Positions 24,901 to 37,545 of a stretch of DNA of 41,314 nucleotides are shown here, in pieces. The stretch's first letter is position 1; every line of letters starts with the position of its first letter. The notes under the pieces were generated by a model. That model saw nothing but the letters and a program-made list of their open reading frames with translations. It ran no database searches and had not been told where the DNA came from. The translations under genes and the position numbers were made by a program. The DNA comes from Saccoglossus kowalevskii. Its lineage: Eukaryota; Hemichordata; Enteropneusta; Harrimaniidae. The DNA lies in NCBI RefSeq assembly GCF_000003605.2, contig NW_003126888.1:181346-222659 (forward strand). The letters are read 5' to 3'.

Positions 24901-27900
24901 TTTACCCTCCCCTCCTGGATTCACCTGAAAGAAATATGTGATGCTCCAGCCAGGATTCGTTATTAATCAGTTTTGTGAAAGACATAAAAGGATACCTAAC
25001 CTTTAATTTGTTAATCTTCTATTGTTGATCTTAGAATAACAAAAAATGCTGTGTGTATCGATATTGGAAAATAAATTGTCAAGAAATCACCTAATTCACT
25101 GTGTCTCTCCTAGACCTGAGGACATCTGTGAAAAATAGTCAAATTTTTCCTTACTCCTTGTGGCTTGCAAGCTTTCTTTTTACAACCAGTCTTTGTTGGG
25201 GTCACTACTATCCACTGTTTGACTGTCTGTTTGCGTTCTGGTAATTCTTTAAACAAATAAAAATGAATAATTGATCGTCAGTTTCAGATACAAATATGTT
25301 TATTTTACCATTTCACGTATTTGGATAATGATCTGTCTACTGTGTTCGTGTGTTTAACAATATTCAAATACAGTCATCAGTCAGCCATGTTTAATTTACC
25401 ATCTTATTGAATTACAGTGTGTATTATTAAGTAATCTGCAATATATAGCTTGTATAATTATTTCATTATATTTTCATAAAATTTCTAACGTTATATTTTA
25501 TTTTTGAGTTATATTCACTCCAGAAACATTACCCTCTGTGCTCATTGAATTTCCCTTTTTTTTCACACTCATCAAACCTTGTCAGCCAATTTAATTTAAT
25601 TTAGTCTTCAATAACACATGTTATCTAAATGTTACTAATTGCCTGCAAAAGCATGTTTTTTTTTCATTATTTTTTTTTTTAAATACCAGTAGATGGAATT
25701 TTCAATTTGTTATTAATTTTTGTTCTGTTTTGTATATACAGTCAAACCTGTGTATAACGATTTTTTTTTTGTAGATCTATAGCTCAAACATTTGACATGA
25801 CCAGAGAGATAAAATGCTACTGTTGTAACTAACCACATTTATTTGAGTTGATCCTCAAAATCAAAATAAATAAGTTTGACTTAAAGAAATTAAAAATTTG
25901 TTTTATGCTACTGTATTTTTTTAACCGTTTTGTTAGACTAATTGAAAGACCCTGGGGAAGATAAGCTTAAATCTTGATGTTTACCAGGTTACCCTCATAA
26001 AATAAGATTCAGTAAATAAATAATAAATAAAAAAAATAATTTTATAAATGGAATGCAAATTATTATTCAGATTCTTAATTACAAAGCTGAATCCGAAAAT
26101 AATATTGCTGAAAGGGTGGTCACATCAGACGCATGTTTAACTGTACTTGTTGCTATTTTTTGTCATTTGTCTTAGCTCAAAATATTAATAATATTCATAA
26201 AAATTTTAAGCTATAATCATGATTAGTTATCAAGTTTTTCTTCTTCTCCTTTTTTAAGGTTGGAGGATCACTATGATCGTTATGGCATTCCTGGACTTCG
26301 ACCACCATTCCTACATTTACACCATCCTGGACAGATGCTCCCACAGCATCACCCAGCGATGCCATTCCAGTATCCGGGAGTAAGATATCCACATGACTTG
26401 GGACTGGCACATACCTCACCCGGTGGCCGACCCCAAATGGTTCCATCTCCACTGTTAGCAATTGATAGGTAAGTCGCATTACTATGCCAATGATACAACT
26501 AAGGGATTAGCAACTTTCCCTTTAAATGTATCCACCCCTATAGCATGCTTATTAAAGCGGGAGGGTTGTCACTTGCGTATGCATGGGAATTGAGTTCCAG
26601 CCAACGATAACAACGCGCACAGAAAACACAAAGGCTCATAGGAAAACAATGACACGCTATGCCCATCTACGCATGCGCAGGTGACGACTCCCCTGCTTTA
26701 ATATTCCAGAAGTGAGGCACGTTCATTCAAGTCTGCAATACATGAAAGTCGTAAATCTCCTGAAGGTCAAATTGATTCAAGCTGGAAAAGTGTTAACATG
26801 TTGCAGAAGGAATCAATTTATGTTCAATTAACCCACACGCATTTCTAATGGAGCCCTCATTACGTACACGTCTCATTTACACGAGACCCATGCTTCTAAT
26901 TTTTCTGTTGATTTGAAAGTACACTCTCATCCTTTAATACCACGTGGCATTCAGGCGTGACAACGCTGTAATCCACGCTTGAAATGGCAGTGATGCAGGG
27001 TAACCCTTGAAAACCTATTAGCTAAATTATACCCCCCCTCCCTCTACAAAATAATCAACTTTATAACATGAAGAATAAAATATTTACAGCCGCTCTGTTC
27101 AATAAAGCGCTTTTATACTGTCGTTTAAACGTTTTTTTTTACACAACTGAAAACATCCTATCATTGTATTAATCTTTCCAAATTTAATTAATTATTTATT
27201 AAAAATTGTGAGTGGGTGGGTGGTGTGACATAAAATGTGGAGATAATTTTAAAACATATATGTGTGACAGTGACTCAGACGACTGATTTCCTAATATTCT
27301 TGACAATGTCGCCAAACCTGTCTTGACGTCGTTAAATTGTAATTATCTCATTAGTAGAGGAGACCATTTAATTTGGGTTATTATCTTTTAATTACACCGT
27401 AGCCTGAATTTTTTTTAAATTTTAAATGTTTACCTGTTAATTTACTGTTGTGTCTGGAATGTGGATATACATGACATACTGTAAACATTTTGTTTTTTGC
27501 TGCTTTGTTTTGTCTCGTTTTGATGTTTTTCATGGCACGAGTGAGGAGAAAGTCGCATTCAATCTCCAAATCCATGGGAAAATTTTCCTGCTAAAAAATT
27601 TCGTAATTTTTAGTGAATGTTAAAAATTTCCCCTCGCTAAATCAAGGGTTTGTTGTATATTTAAATATTCACGATGCTTTGTAATTGCACCACATACATA
27701 TCTTACATTTGTTGTAAAATGCATTTTCTCCACTGCATCTTATCTGATTCCCCCAAAATCCAAATATTATTTTTTAGCTTAAGCTTTTTTTCTTTTTCCT
27801 TCCCCAGGCAAAGAATGGAACAAGAACACAGGGAACGAGAAAGAGAGCGCGAGAGAGAAAAAGAAAGAGAGCGAGAAAGAGAGAGGGAGAGGGAAAGAGA

Positions 27901-30900
27901 ACGAGAAAGGGAGAGAGAAAGAGAAAGGGAAAGGGAAAAAGAAAAAGAGAGGGAGCGGGAAAAAGAAAGGGAGCGGGAACGAGAGAAGGAAAGGGAAAGA
28001 GAGCGTGAGAAGGAACGGGAAAGGGTAGAACGTGCTGAAAGAGAACGTAAGCGGCAGCTTGAAGAGGCACGTTGCCAAACGCTGAAGGACAGAGAGGTCG
28101 ACAAGGAAGTTGCCATAGTGAATGATAAGGCAGTACATCTCAGGAATGTGTATTCACCTGAAAGTAAGTACAATAATTATAATTAGATTTGTAAGTGTCG
28201 GACATTTCTGTTTCCAATTGTTTTTGTTATGTAACAAACTAATAATCCCAATACTTGCTTTCCATCGCATGAATAGAATTAAACTCATCCAATACTCGCA
28301 TCGTGTCCATAGGGAACTGCAGCCGTGTTTCCATAATGAAATCCTTTTGTGTTTGCTGTCCGCAAAATTTACTCTTAAGAATGATGTGTTTTTTATTTTC
28401 AGTAACTTCATTATAATGTGCCGTTGTCTGCTCAATAAGCACATCAATTATTCAAAGAGTTTCACAAATTATTTGATCTTGATGGATGATAATGATTAGA
28501 AATTAGATTGTTTTGGGGGTCTGAAAACAAAGAAAAGTATCGAATGACTGGCTGGCTGAATCAATCATATCTATCTTTTCTTGAATTATAATAATAATAA
28601 AAAAAACATTCCTAAGGGTATTAGAATCTGGGTAGCAACAAAGAGAGTAAGTGATGATATTTCATATACTGATGAATCCAAATTGGTTGTCTGTTACAGT
28701 TACAATTAAATAAACACCATTATTGGTGATTTGTTTTTCAGAAGCAGAATATTTGATAGATTTTGTTCAGATTCAGTATAGTTTAGTGTACGACAAGCAC
28801 TGTCTTGTGAGTTTCTTATTTCCATTACTGCGTTGAGGAGATAAGTTAATCCATTTTCCTACTCGTCCCTGTGGAGTGATTGTGCTTGCAGATTGGTTCA
28901 GTACATGTTGCTTAACAAAACACCAGACTGTATTTGTTATTGCTTTTGAATTATATTATTATGTGCTTCGCCAGCACTTTTGGTCTATTTATTATAAATA
29001 AATTAAAAGCAACCTTGACATTGGATTATGTGTATTGCCAGTATTTATTATTTATGTCGTAGATGTAGCAGGAAGTAAAAGCAGTCATACTTCTTTGGCT
29101 CACCGTGTAATTTAATTATGGGAAATCCACTCTCAATGTTTTTGGATGCATTACATACACTTACAATTAGAATATAATTGACTACAAATCTGCAGTTTTT
29201 CCTTCAGAGACCAATTCTGGAATAAGGATGAGCATATTTTAAATTATATGTGGGCTTTACTTTTAACCTTCAAATTCTTTGTATTTTATGCGTGATGCAA
29301 ATGTTTCTGTTCGTGATTCTTTCAGGAAATAGTTATGATCAGGGAAGTACGTCAGCTCAGGACCCATTATCAGCTGCTCAAATGTTCCAGAGGCAGCATC
29401 TGAAGAAGCTAGAGCAGGAAGAGAAATGGCAGCTGAAGCAGAGACAGCTTAGAATGCAGAAGGAAGAGAGACAACATGACGTGTCACATTATCGCCACCA
29501 CTTGTTGCATCAACAACAGGTATGAGATCAAATCTCTTCAATTGATATGTGATGAACAGCGCCCTCTGTAGGTGGAGTAAAGAATGTCAATGTTGGCCAC
29601 TTTGGTTTGCATGTTGAGAAGAAAGGCTTAATTGAGTACGGTCTCGTTGGCTTTATGCTGTACATTATGCTGTATATATTTTATTATATTTGTATCATTA
29701 ATCCAATGTTTCTCTTTCAGCATTTGGGTCGGCATCCACATATCAAAAAAAATGACCATGGGCATCGAGAAAGAGACATTATCCACAGAGAGCGAGAAGC
29801 ACTACTGCAGCAAGACAGGAGTATATCTGAGAGGTACGAATCCTGAGTAATGTAAAGTTACACATCCAGTATGGGTTGATGAATAGTTTTTTTGATTTTC
29901 ACATTCCACAATTTAAATGTGTGCTATTTTTTTCTTAGGTTTTGTTAAGGGGGAGTACCTTGAGTATGCACTCCTGCATGGCAAACGGGGATTAGCTTCC
30001 ATACCTGCCTAATGGCCGTCTACTCTTGTGTTGTCATGCACTAGCCCTATCTCCTAGTTTTGTTTTTGCTCTCCCAAATAACAAATATACTTAAATCTTC
30101 CTTCCCAGCTTCTAATACTGTAAGTTTATTTCAGTTAGAGAACTTGTATGATGAATGTGAAGTAACATTTCATTGTTTATTTTCTCAGAAATGACCGAGA
30201 TTTCCCAAAGCGAGAGCCTCACCAACCACATTCATTAATACCATCAAAAGCAATCATTGAAGAACCCTGGAAACATAAACTACCATTTGGTGAAAATAGA
30301 CTCATGAACCACATGGAACACCATCAACAGCCCAGTCAATATACTTATGATCGGAGACCTCCTAATGAATACGAGGCATCACTTCTGCTTGAACGTGCAC
30401 ACACAAACAAAGAACGATCACATGATCAGGACAGGTCTGGTGGTAGTATTACTGATGCACATAAGGGTCACCATCATCCTCAACAAGAACAACAGCAACA
30501 GCAGCAGCAGGGATCAGAACTACATAAAGTTGTAAATCAGCTGGAAAGGGCTGAAAAGGAAGTGCATCTGAACCAGTATGATTATGATCATCCGCACGCT
30601 GAATTTAACTACCATCTCAACGAATTCTATAAGTCGCATCAATTTCGTGAACTTTACCAACTACATAATAATTTACTGAGAAAAGAGGAACGGGACCAAA
30701 ATGTCGTAAGTACGTTGGATATGGAAGAAAAAAAGCGACGAGAAGCTCGACTCAATGGAACTTACTTCTCTAGTGACAGTGAGGAGAGCGATAGTGATAA
30801 CGACGAGGATACAAGACGTGCCAGGCACCGACGACGGATGTTAAACTTGACGTCCAGACCCCCTATACAATTGGATACCTCAAATAAAAAGATGGAGTTG

Positions 30901-33900
30901 TTTGGAATCCTGGGACTAGCAACCCAAACTCAAAAAGAAGGTAGGCAGTGGAAATTAACATACTGATATGTATTGCATGATGACATGGTTTTTTCTATCA
31001 CTGCTGTGCAACAGAACTGTTTTTTCACAGTAATATGACAGTTTAATAACATATAAGCATTGTTCTGTATAATTACGATTTCTATGTAGTTTTGACACTC
31101 GCGTCTGGTTATGTAATAACAGTTGTACTTGATATTACTTGTTCATACTGATGGAGTCATGGGCTGTACTATCCATGAACCTTTGCTACTCATTCATGAC
31201 ATGACATCACTCAATCAAATAATATTGAGTGATAATATCATAGAATCCAGAGACATACTGAGCCTAATGTCATAAAGATGGTGTGGTATTAGATTTAGAA
31301 AACTTGTTTACATTTTGCACACATACAAGTGCACAGTAGCTGCTTGACAAAAACCAGCTGTGCACAATAACTGGTTGACCAGAACCAGTAGGGCGCAGTA
31401 ACAAGACCAAGACTCAACCAGTCTACTAGTACTGCTGTTAAGTGTGTGTAGACTGGTTCATAAAAAAAAAATCTGTCACAGTAGATCTTGCACTAATTGT
31501 GAAAAATGCTGTCTTGTCATGACCTCTGTACACATTTCTACTAGCATAATAACTCAAGCTGTGTGATGTTCACTCGTGATTGTTCATATTCATTGTTACT
31601 TATCATTGTTATCAATGTTACTTAAATTAGTTTCACTACATTCACAGAATGTGACAAGAATAGAAAAAGAAAAAGACGGCGCCTTTATAGAGAGCCCAGT
31701 TCATCACCACCGCCCAAAAGGAAAACACCTTCACCAAAGAAAAACTTGCTTAAACCTGCAGCAATACTTTCAGAGGAATTTGAAAAACTGCCTGATTTTG
31801 AAGAGAAGAGACAGTTCCTTTTTGAGATGGGACTTGAGACGGTGAATCCAGTCAGAAGGAGAGGTGGGCTATCTATTATACATTTTATTTTCAATCAGTT
31901 TGAAAGGCTGCATTAGTTTTTTTCGTTCTTTGTGAGTGGATATTGCTCAGTGTTAGTAGCGTAGAGCTGTGATTGGTTCAAAAATGATGGTGCTCATTAG
32001 TGATGCTGTGAGATGGATAAATTTAGATTCTGCTTTCATTAAACTTACTCAATACGTGAGCCTCATTCATGCTTTTTTAAAACACTCCCTTAGTCGCTAA
32101 AGTACACTTTCTAGAATTTAAATTGCTGAAACCCTTTAAGTCTTCAAGGTAATAATGCGAATTTCCAAAGTTGAATTTCTTTCTTATGAAATGGTAGGTT
32201 TTGAACTTGTTAAATTCTCGTAAAACTAAACACAAAATTAATGTTATTTTCAGAGCTTGCAAGACAACGACAGTTGTCTGATGCTGAGAAAGCAAGAAGA
32301 TTGGGATTGACATCAGAAAATAGAGGATCACAAGGTGGGTGTTGGTTATCAGTGTCTACTAGTCATCGTAATCGCATCATTTGCGACAGTACATGTATTT
32401 CTGCAAATAGATGTCTTCATGTTTAATTGTCTTATTCTGTAGGTGTGTCTCCGAGCATAGCCTTACTCAAACAGCACGAGATAGAAAAATATGATATTGC
32501 ACCACCTAATGACAGAATGGAGAAATTGAACCAAGTTTTCAATGATCGTGCTTACTTTACTGCCAGTGGTCCCCCTCGTCCTCATCCATTGCATCCCCAT
32601 CACCTAGCAACAAATGCTGCTTCGCAACCTCATCATTCGCATCATCCCGTGCATCAACAAACTCAACATCAACCACAGGTGGCATCGAATCATCTGTCAC
32701 CATCAGAAATGGAACTGCAACATAAACAACAACACAAGCAACAACAGCAACAGAAGCATCAAGTTTCACATCATAGACATAATGAGAAATTGATAGATAA
32801 AGAGTCAAGGACTAATGCTAGAGACTCTGTTATATCATCTGCATCATCGTCATCATCAAATAGAAAACCAGTTTTTAATACAAGTACTTTTGCTCAGGAA
32901 TTCCATGAATCTGTGTTACAGTCAACGCAGCATTCAAAAATAGTTACCAGTCATCCTAATGAAAAAGCAGGTGAGTTTAATTCAAACTTTGAGCAGTACA
33001 CCAACCATGTGCAATTCTGGATGGGTGACAAATGTTGTATTTTGTATATATCCCCACCAGCTATATCAAAAATTAAATGAAAAACTTTTTAAATTCTTTA
33101 TTTTTTGTCCAAGCACTTTATTGCGGACATATAGCATTGATGATTTATGATGCAATTGTAATGTACTGTGAAATACTTTATTTTAGCTGGAATTAATTTT
33201 CGTTGAAAAGACTTTGGGTGTTTTCTATGGAATTTATTTTCACTGATTTTTGACGAGTTGAATATAAAATATAGGAAAAGGTATATTCGCTGGATTTTAT
33301 TTTCACTGAATCATTCCTTCAGCGAAAATAGCGAAAATTAATTCCAAGTGAAAATATAGTATTCTACAGTCTTAGGGTTACCATGTCTGTCATTTTTGTC
33401 ATCAACACTTTTTGTTCTATCTTTCTAAAACTTACAAAACTCATAGATATGTTTTAGTTTAGGCTTAGATTCACATTTCACGCATAAATCTTGTTGCACA
33501 TGCACATAGTTCTCACACGTCATCATAATAAAACATTTCTGCAATTCCAGAAGCTGGACTGCTTTCAATTTATATGTATACATTGAAAATTGTGGGACTT
33601 AAAAGTGATCCTATTTCAGTTACACCTTTCAAGTTGTTTATTATTGTTTCATTAACAGTCAGTTACTTTTTCTCATAGTTCACTAGCAATCACAGGCAAG
33701 TACATTTTTAGATAATGTGGATAACCAATTTTTTGTTCTGGTTTCAGGTGATCGTAAAGCTATAACTCCTTCAACAAGTACGGCTCCTTCACTTCAGGGA
33801 CGATTGGAGAATGGAGGTCTTAACAGTCATAGACACAACCTCCCACCATCTACGCCGTTATCTTCTTCTTCTTCTTCATCAGCGTCATCTTCATCAGCAG

Positions 33901-36900
33901 CAGCAGCAGCAGCAGCTACAACAGCAACACCAGCATCTACAGCAATGCATTCCAGTTCAATTGAACGTTTACAACAACTTGAAAGAGACAGTATGGTTGC
34001 TAGGGACGGTGCTATGCTACGAGATAACCATCTTATGCTCAGAGATGGTTTTCACCATCCTCTCCATCTGCCTCCTCCACCCCACCTTCCACATCCTAGT
34101 GCAATGAGAGAGAACCATGAAGGAAGGGAACATATGTACAGGTGGCCGGGCCTTGAGGTTCTTATGGAAGCATATCAAAGACATGTAGCAGGTATGTATG
34201 AGTGGAAGACACCTTTGAGTAAGAGGCAAGTAATATTTCTCGTCAGTCTTGAATTGCAGTGCTTCCTGCACCAAAATAAAAGCAGTTTTAGTAAAGTCAG
34301 CTAAACAAATTAGTAGCCTCTTAAGTATTTTACATTAGAGTGAAAGTAATAAATTATTCCCAGAATTAATTACCCAGCACACACACACAATTCACTGACA
34401 TGGATCATGTGAGTTGATATTTACGTGTTGTAGCACTTTCAGGTCAGTGTGTGCTCCAATTTTAAGCTATGATTTATTTTTCTATAGAGCAAAGTATGGA
34501 GAGAGAGATACTTCGAGATCACATGCTAAGACTACAAAACCAGAATCAGGATCTTAACAGGATAGCTGATCACCTTCGAATGAGAATGTCGGTACGTAGC
34601 CAGTTCAACAATCGGTATTAGCCTCGTATTTGATGTAGTAAGTACTGTGTGTATAGGGTGTGGCTTTTAGAAGGGTTGTGGTTATACCACAAACTGTTGT
34701 TTAAGGTGACATGTTAAAACGTTGCTGTGATGTCTTGCATGTGTTGTAGTCTTGTCTGTCCTGTAGTGATACATTTTGTCATTGTCCTCGTAGCAGAGGA
34801 TATGTATGTGTTTATGCATGTGTGTGAGAGGAAGCAGTAATTCTGTTCTTTTTGAATATTTTTAATTACTAGCATATATTTTCCTGTCAAAGGCCTACAT
34901 AGTTTATATTATTAACTTTGAGGTAAACATACACCATAACTTTGACATCAGGGACAAAGATTACACTGACAGGGCCTTCAAATACTGTACCATACTTTAT
35001 TTTCGCTTGGAATTAATTTTCGCTATTTTCATTGAAGGAATGATTCAGTGAAAATAAAATCCAGCAATTATACTTTTTTTCCTATATTTTACTATCAATT
35101 CATCAGAAAACAGTGAAAATTAATTCCATACAAAATACGCAAAAAGTCATTTCAGCGAAAATTAATTCCAGCTAAAATAAAGTATTTTACAGTATGTAAA
35201 TTGCAGAAGTCATAGATGTATTTATTTCATGTTGGATGCAGGACATCAATATCCTGATTAAAACAATGACAAAAGAGAAAGAAAGGGAATCCGCAAATAA
35301 TCAACTTATTGGAGTTCAAATATTAGTACAGATGTGTAACTGGTTACCAAATTTAAGTATTTGAAAATTATTGACCTTATGGCTATTTCCGATATTTGAC
35401 ACTACCTCTTTGATCTTGTTTTTCATTTATTTGATGAAAATTTCACTTGAAGCAAAATATCCATAATGTGTAGAGTCTTTAAATTGACTGCATGTTTTAC
35501 TGTTTAGTCCCAGCTATCCTTAATAATATTAAATGGACCAATTTATTAATGAATTAGAAAACGAAAAAGATAATTTGGTACATTTTGTAATTCAGTTGCG
35601 ATATTATTAAAAACTAAATGGGAGATGTTCTAAACTAATGTACATAAATTCTCTAATGTTATTTTGTAAAACAAACCATGTTTGCTTGGTGACAACATTT
35701 TCTCTTGTCATTGTGAATCAAGTTTTGCATTTAGCTGAAAGTTATAGGACTGTATCAGGCAAATCTAGGTCTAGGAAGTTAGTTGCGAGTACCTACTTGC
35801 ATTACTGCCCAAAAAACCTTGTTAGTAAAATTTTTGCCATTATCTGCATTTATCTCGTACATTTTGGAGATACCAAGAGTGAAAATTAAGTCATACCAGC
35901 ACCCAAAACATTACCTGTCAATTTTATAAATAAAACTAACGGTGAATAAAATAATAAAACTAAGGAATCGTAACACTGTAAATGTTTAACTGGCAGATTG
36001 TATTGTTCTTTTCACATGAAATATTTAATTGTCTATTAAATTGTCATCGGAACAAACAAGAATTACTACTAGTTATAATAAATCTGATATTGTAGCGTTA
36101 CAAGTAGGAATGTATGGCTTCATAACATGATGTACTTATTTTACACATGACGCCATTTTTTTCCTTAAAAGTTGTTCAAATGCCAAAAGTTGTTTAAATG
36201 CCAAAACATTAATGTCAACGTATGTATATCAATATCTGTTACTTACTTATTGAAAATGTTGGTGGGCAATGTTAAGATTCTTGAGATATGTCCCTTGTAT
36301 GTACAGTACCTGGTGTTATCAACAGTTGCGAAATGTATCTCATGTGTATATACATTGCTAGGAGATTAAATCTGGCTACTTTGGGAATCTATATCCCCCA
36401 TTGAAATAATGAATTCACTAAGACAGACTGGAACAGAATGTAATAAAAAACCGATAAAGAATTTTTGCAGTAGCGTGAGGGAAACTTGTTAGCATAGCGG
36501 AAAAGGAAGGCGTTAATCTAAAAAAAGGAAGGGAATAGTGACGTAGATCTGGCTTATGTATGTAGATAGTCAATTTTTTTTTAATACCCTTGAAGCATGT
36601 TTATCTAGAAGTTATTCTTTACTGCTAAGCAGTATGCGTAACAATTGCTGAGTTATTCATATGGTGATTGACTGACTGCTGCTATAAATGAGAAACTAGG
36701 AAAGGGTTCTTGAAGTATGAAACAAAATATTGGTTTTCTCTAAGGAGCTGAGAAATACACAGTATTTTATTCTTTGCGTAATGTTCAAGATATTGCGTTT
36801 CCATCCATGCCAACTGAACAAGGCATTTAATTAAACACAAGTAGATTTATAAATTCGCAATCCTTTGTATACATCAAGCAAGAATCCACTCATCCAGAGT

Positions 36901-37465
36901 TAGTGTGTTTTTTTTTTTCAATAGATTACACTCCCCTGTGTTGGTGACTTTGTAACCATGTTCGGAACTGTAAATAATTAATCATATTCATCAGTTCAAC
37001 ATAAAGAATTCAAACGCTTTGAGTATACAAAGCATGCTTGGTATCACACGTTGCTTTTACACAATAACACGTGAAGCGTGATGATAGTCTGTTATACTCG
37101 TCTCCTGGGGATAGGTGTCTACTATTTACTCCCCAGCTATAAGGTTGAGGTGTCTATAGAGCCAAAGGGGATGGGGAAAAAACATGAAAACCTTTTTTAT
37201 CAAGTGTATGAATATTTAATGTCGCTTGATTATATTTTGTATGTTTATCTTTCATTTTGTACTACCTGATTACGTCCTTTTTTTTTAAATGGATGAAAAG
37301 GAAAGAGTAATATGGTGTGACATTTCTGCCCGACATTAACAATTTTTTTTACAAATCAGGCTTGTTCACGCAGCTAAATTCTAGCTCTGTTGTTCTTTAA
37401 GACCTTTTCAAATTATCCCACTTTTATATATAGATTACAGTATGTATGTATGTATGTATGTATTA

Positions 37466-37545
<80 letters not shown>

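Noticed and set aside
27703..28173. Several minus-strand open frames rich in Ser/Leu/Phe/Arg opposite exon 7
   Set aside because: Shadows of the purine-rich coding tract. Stops are rare on the complement of GA repeats.
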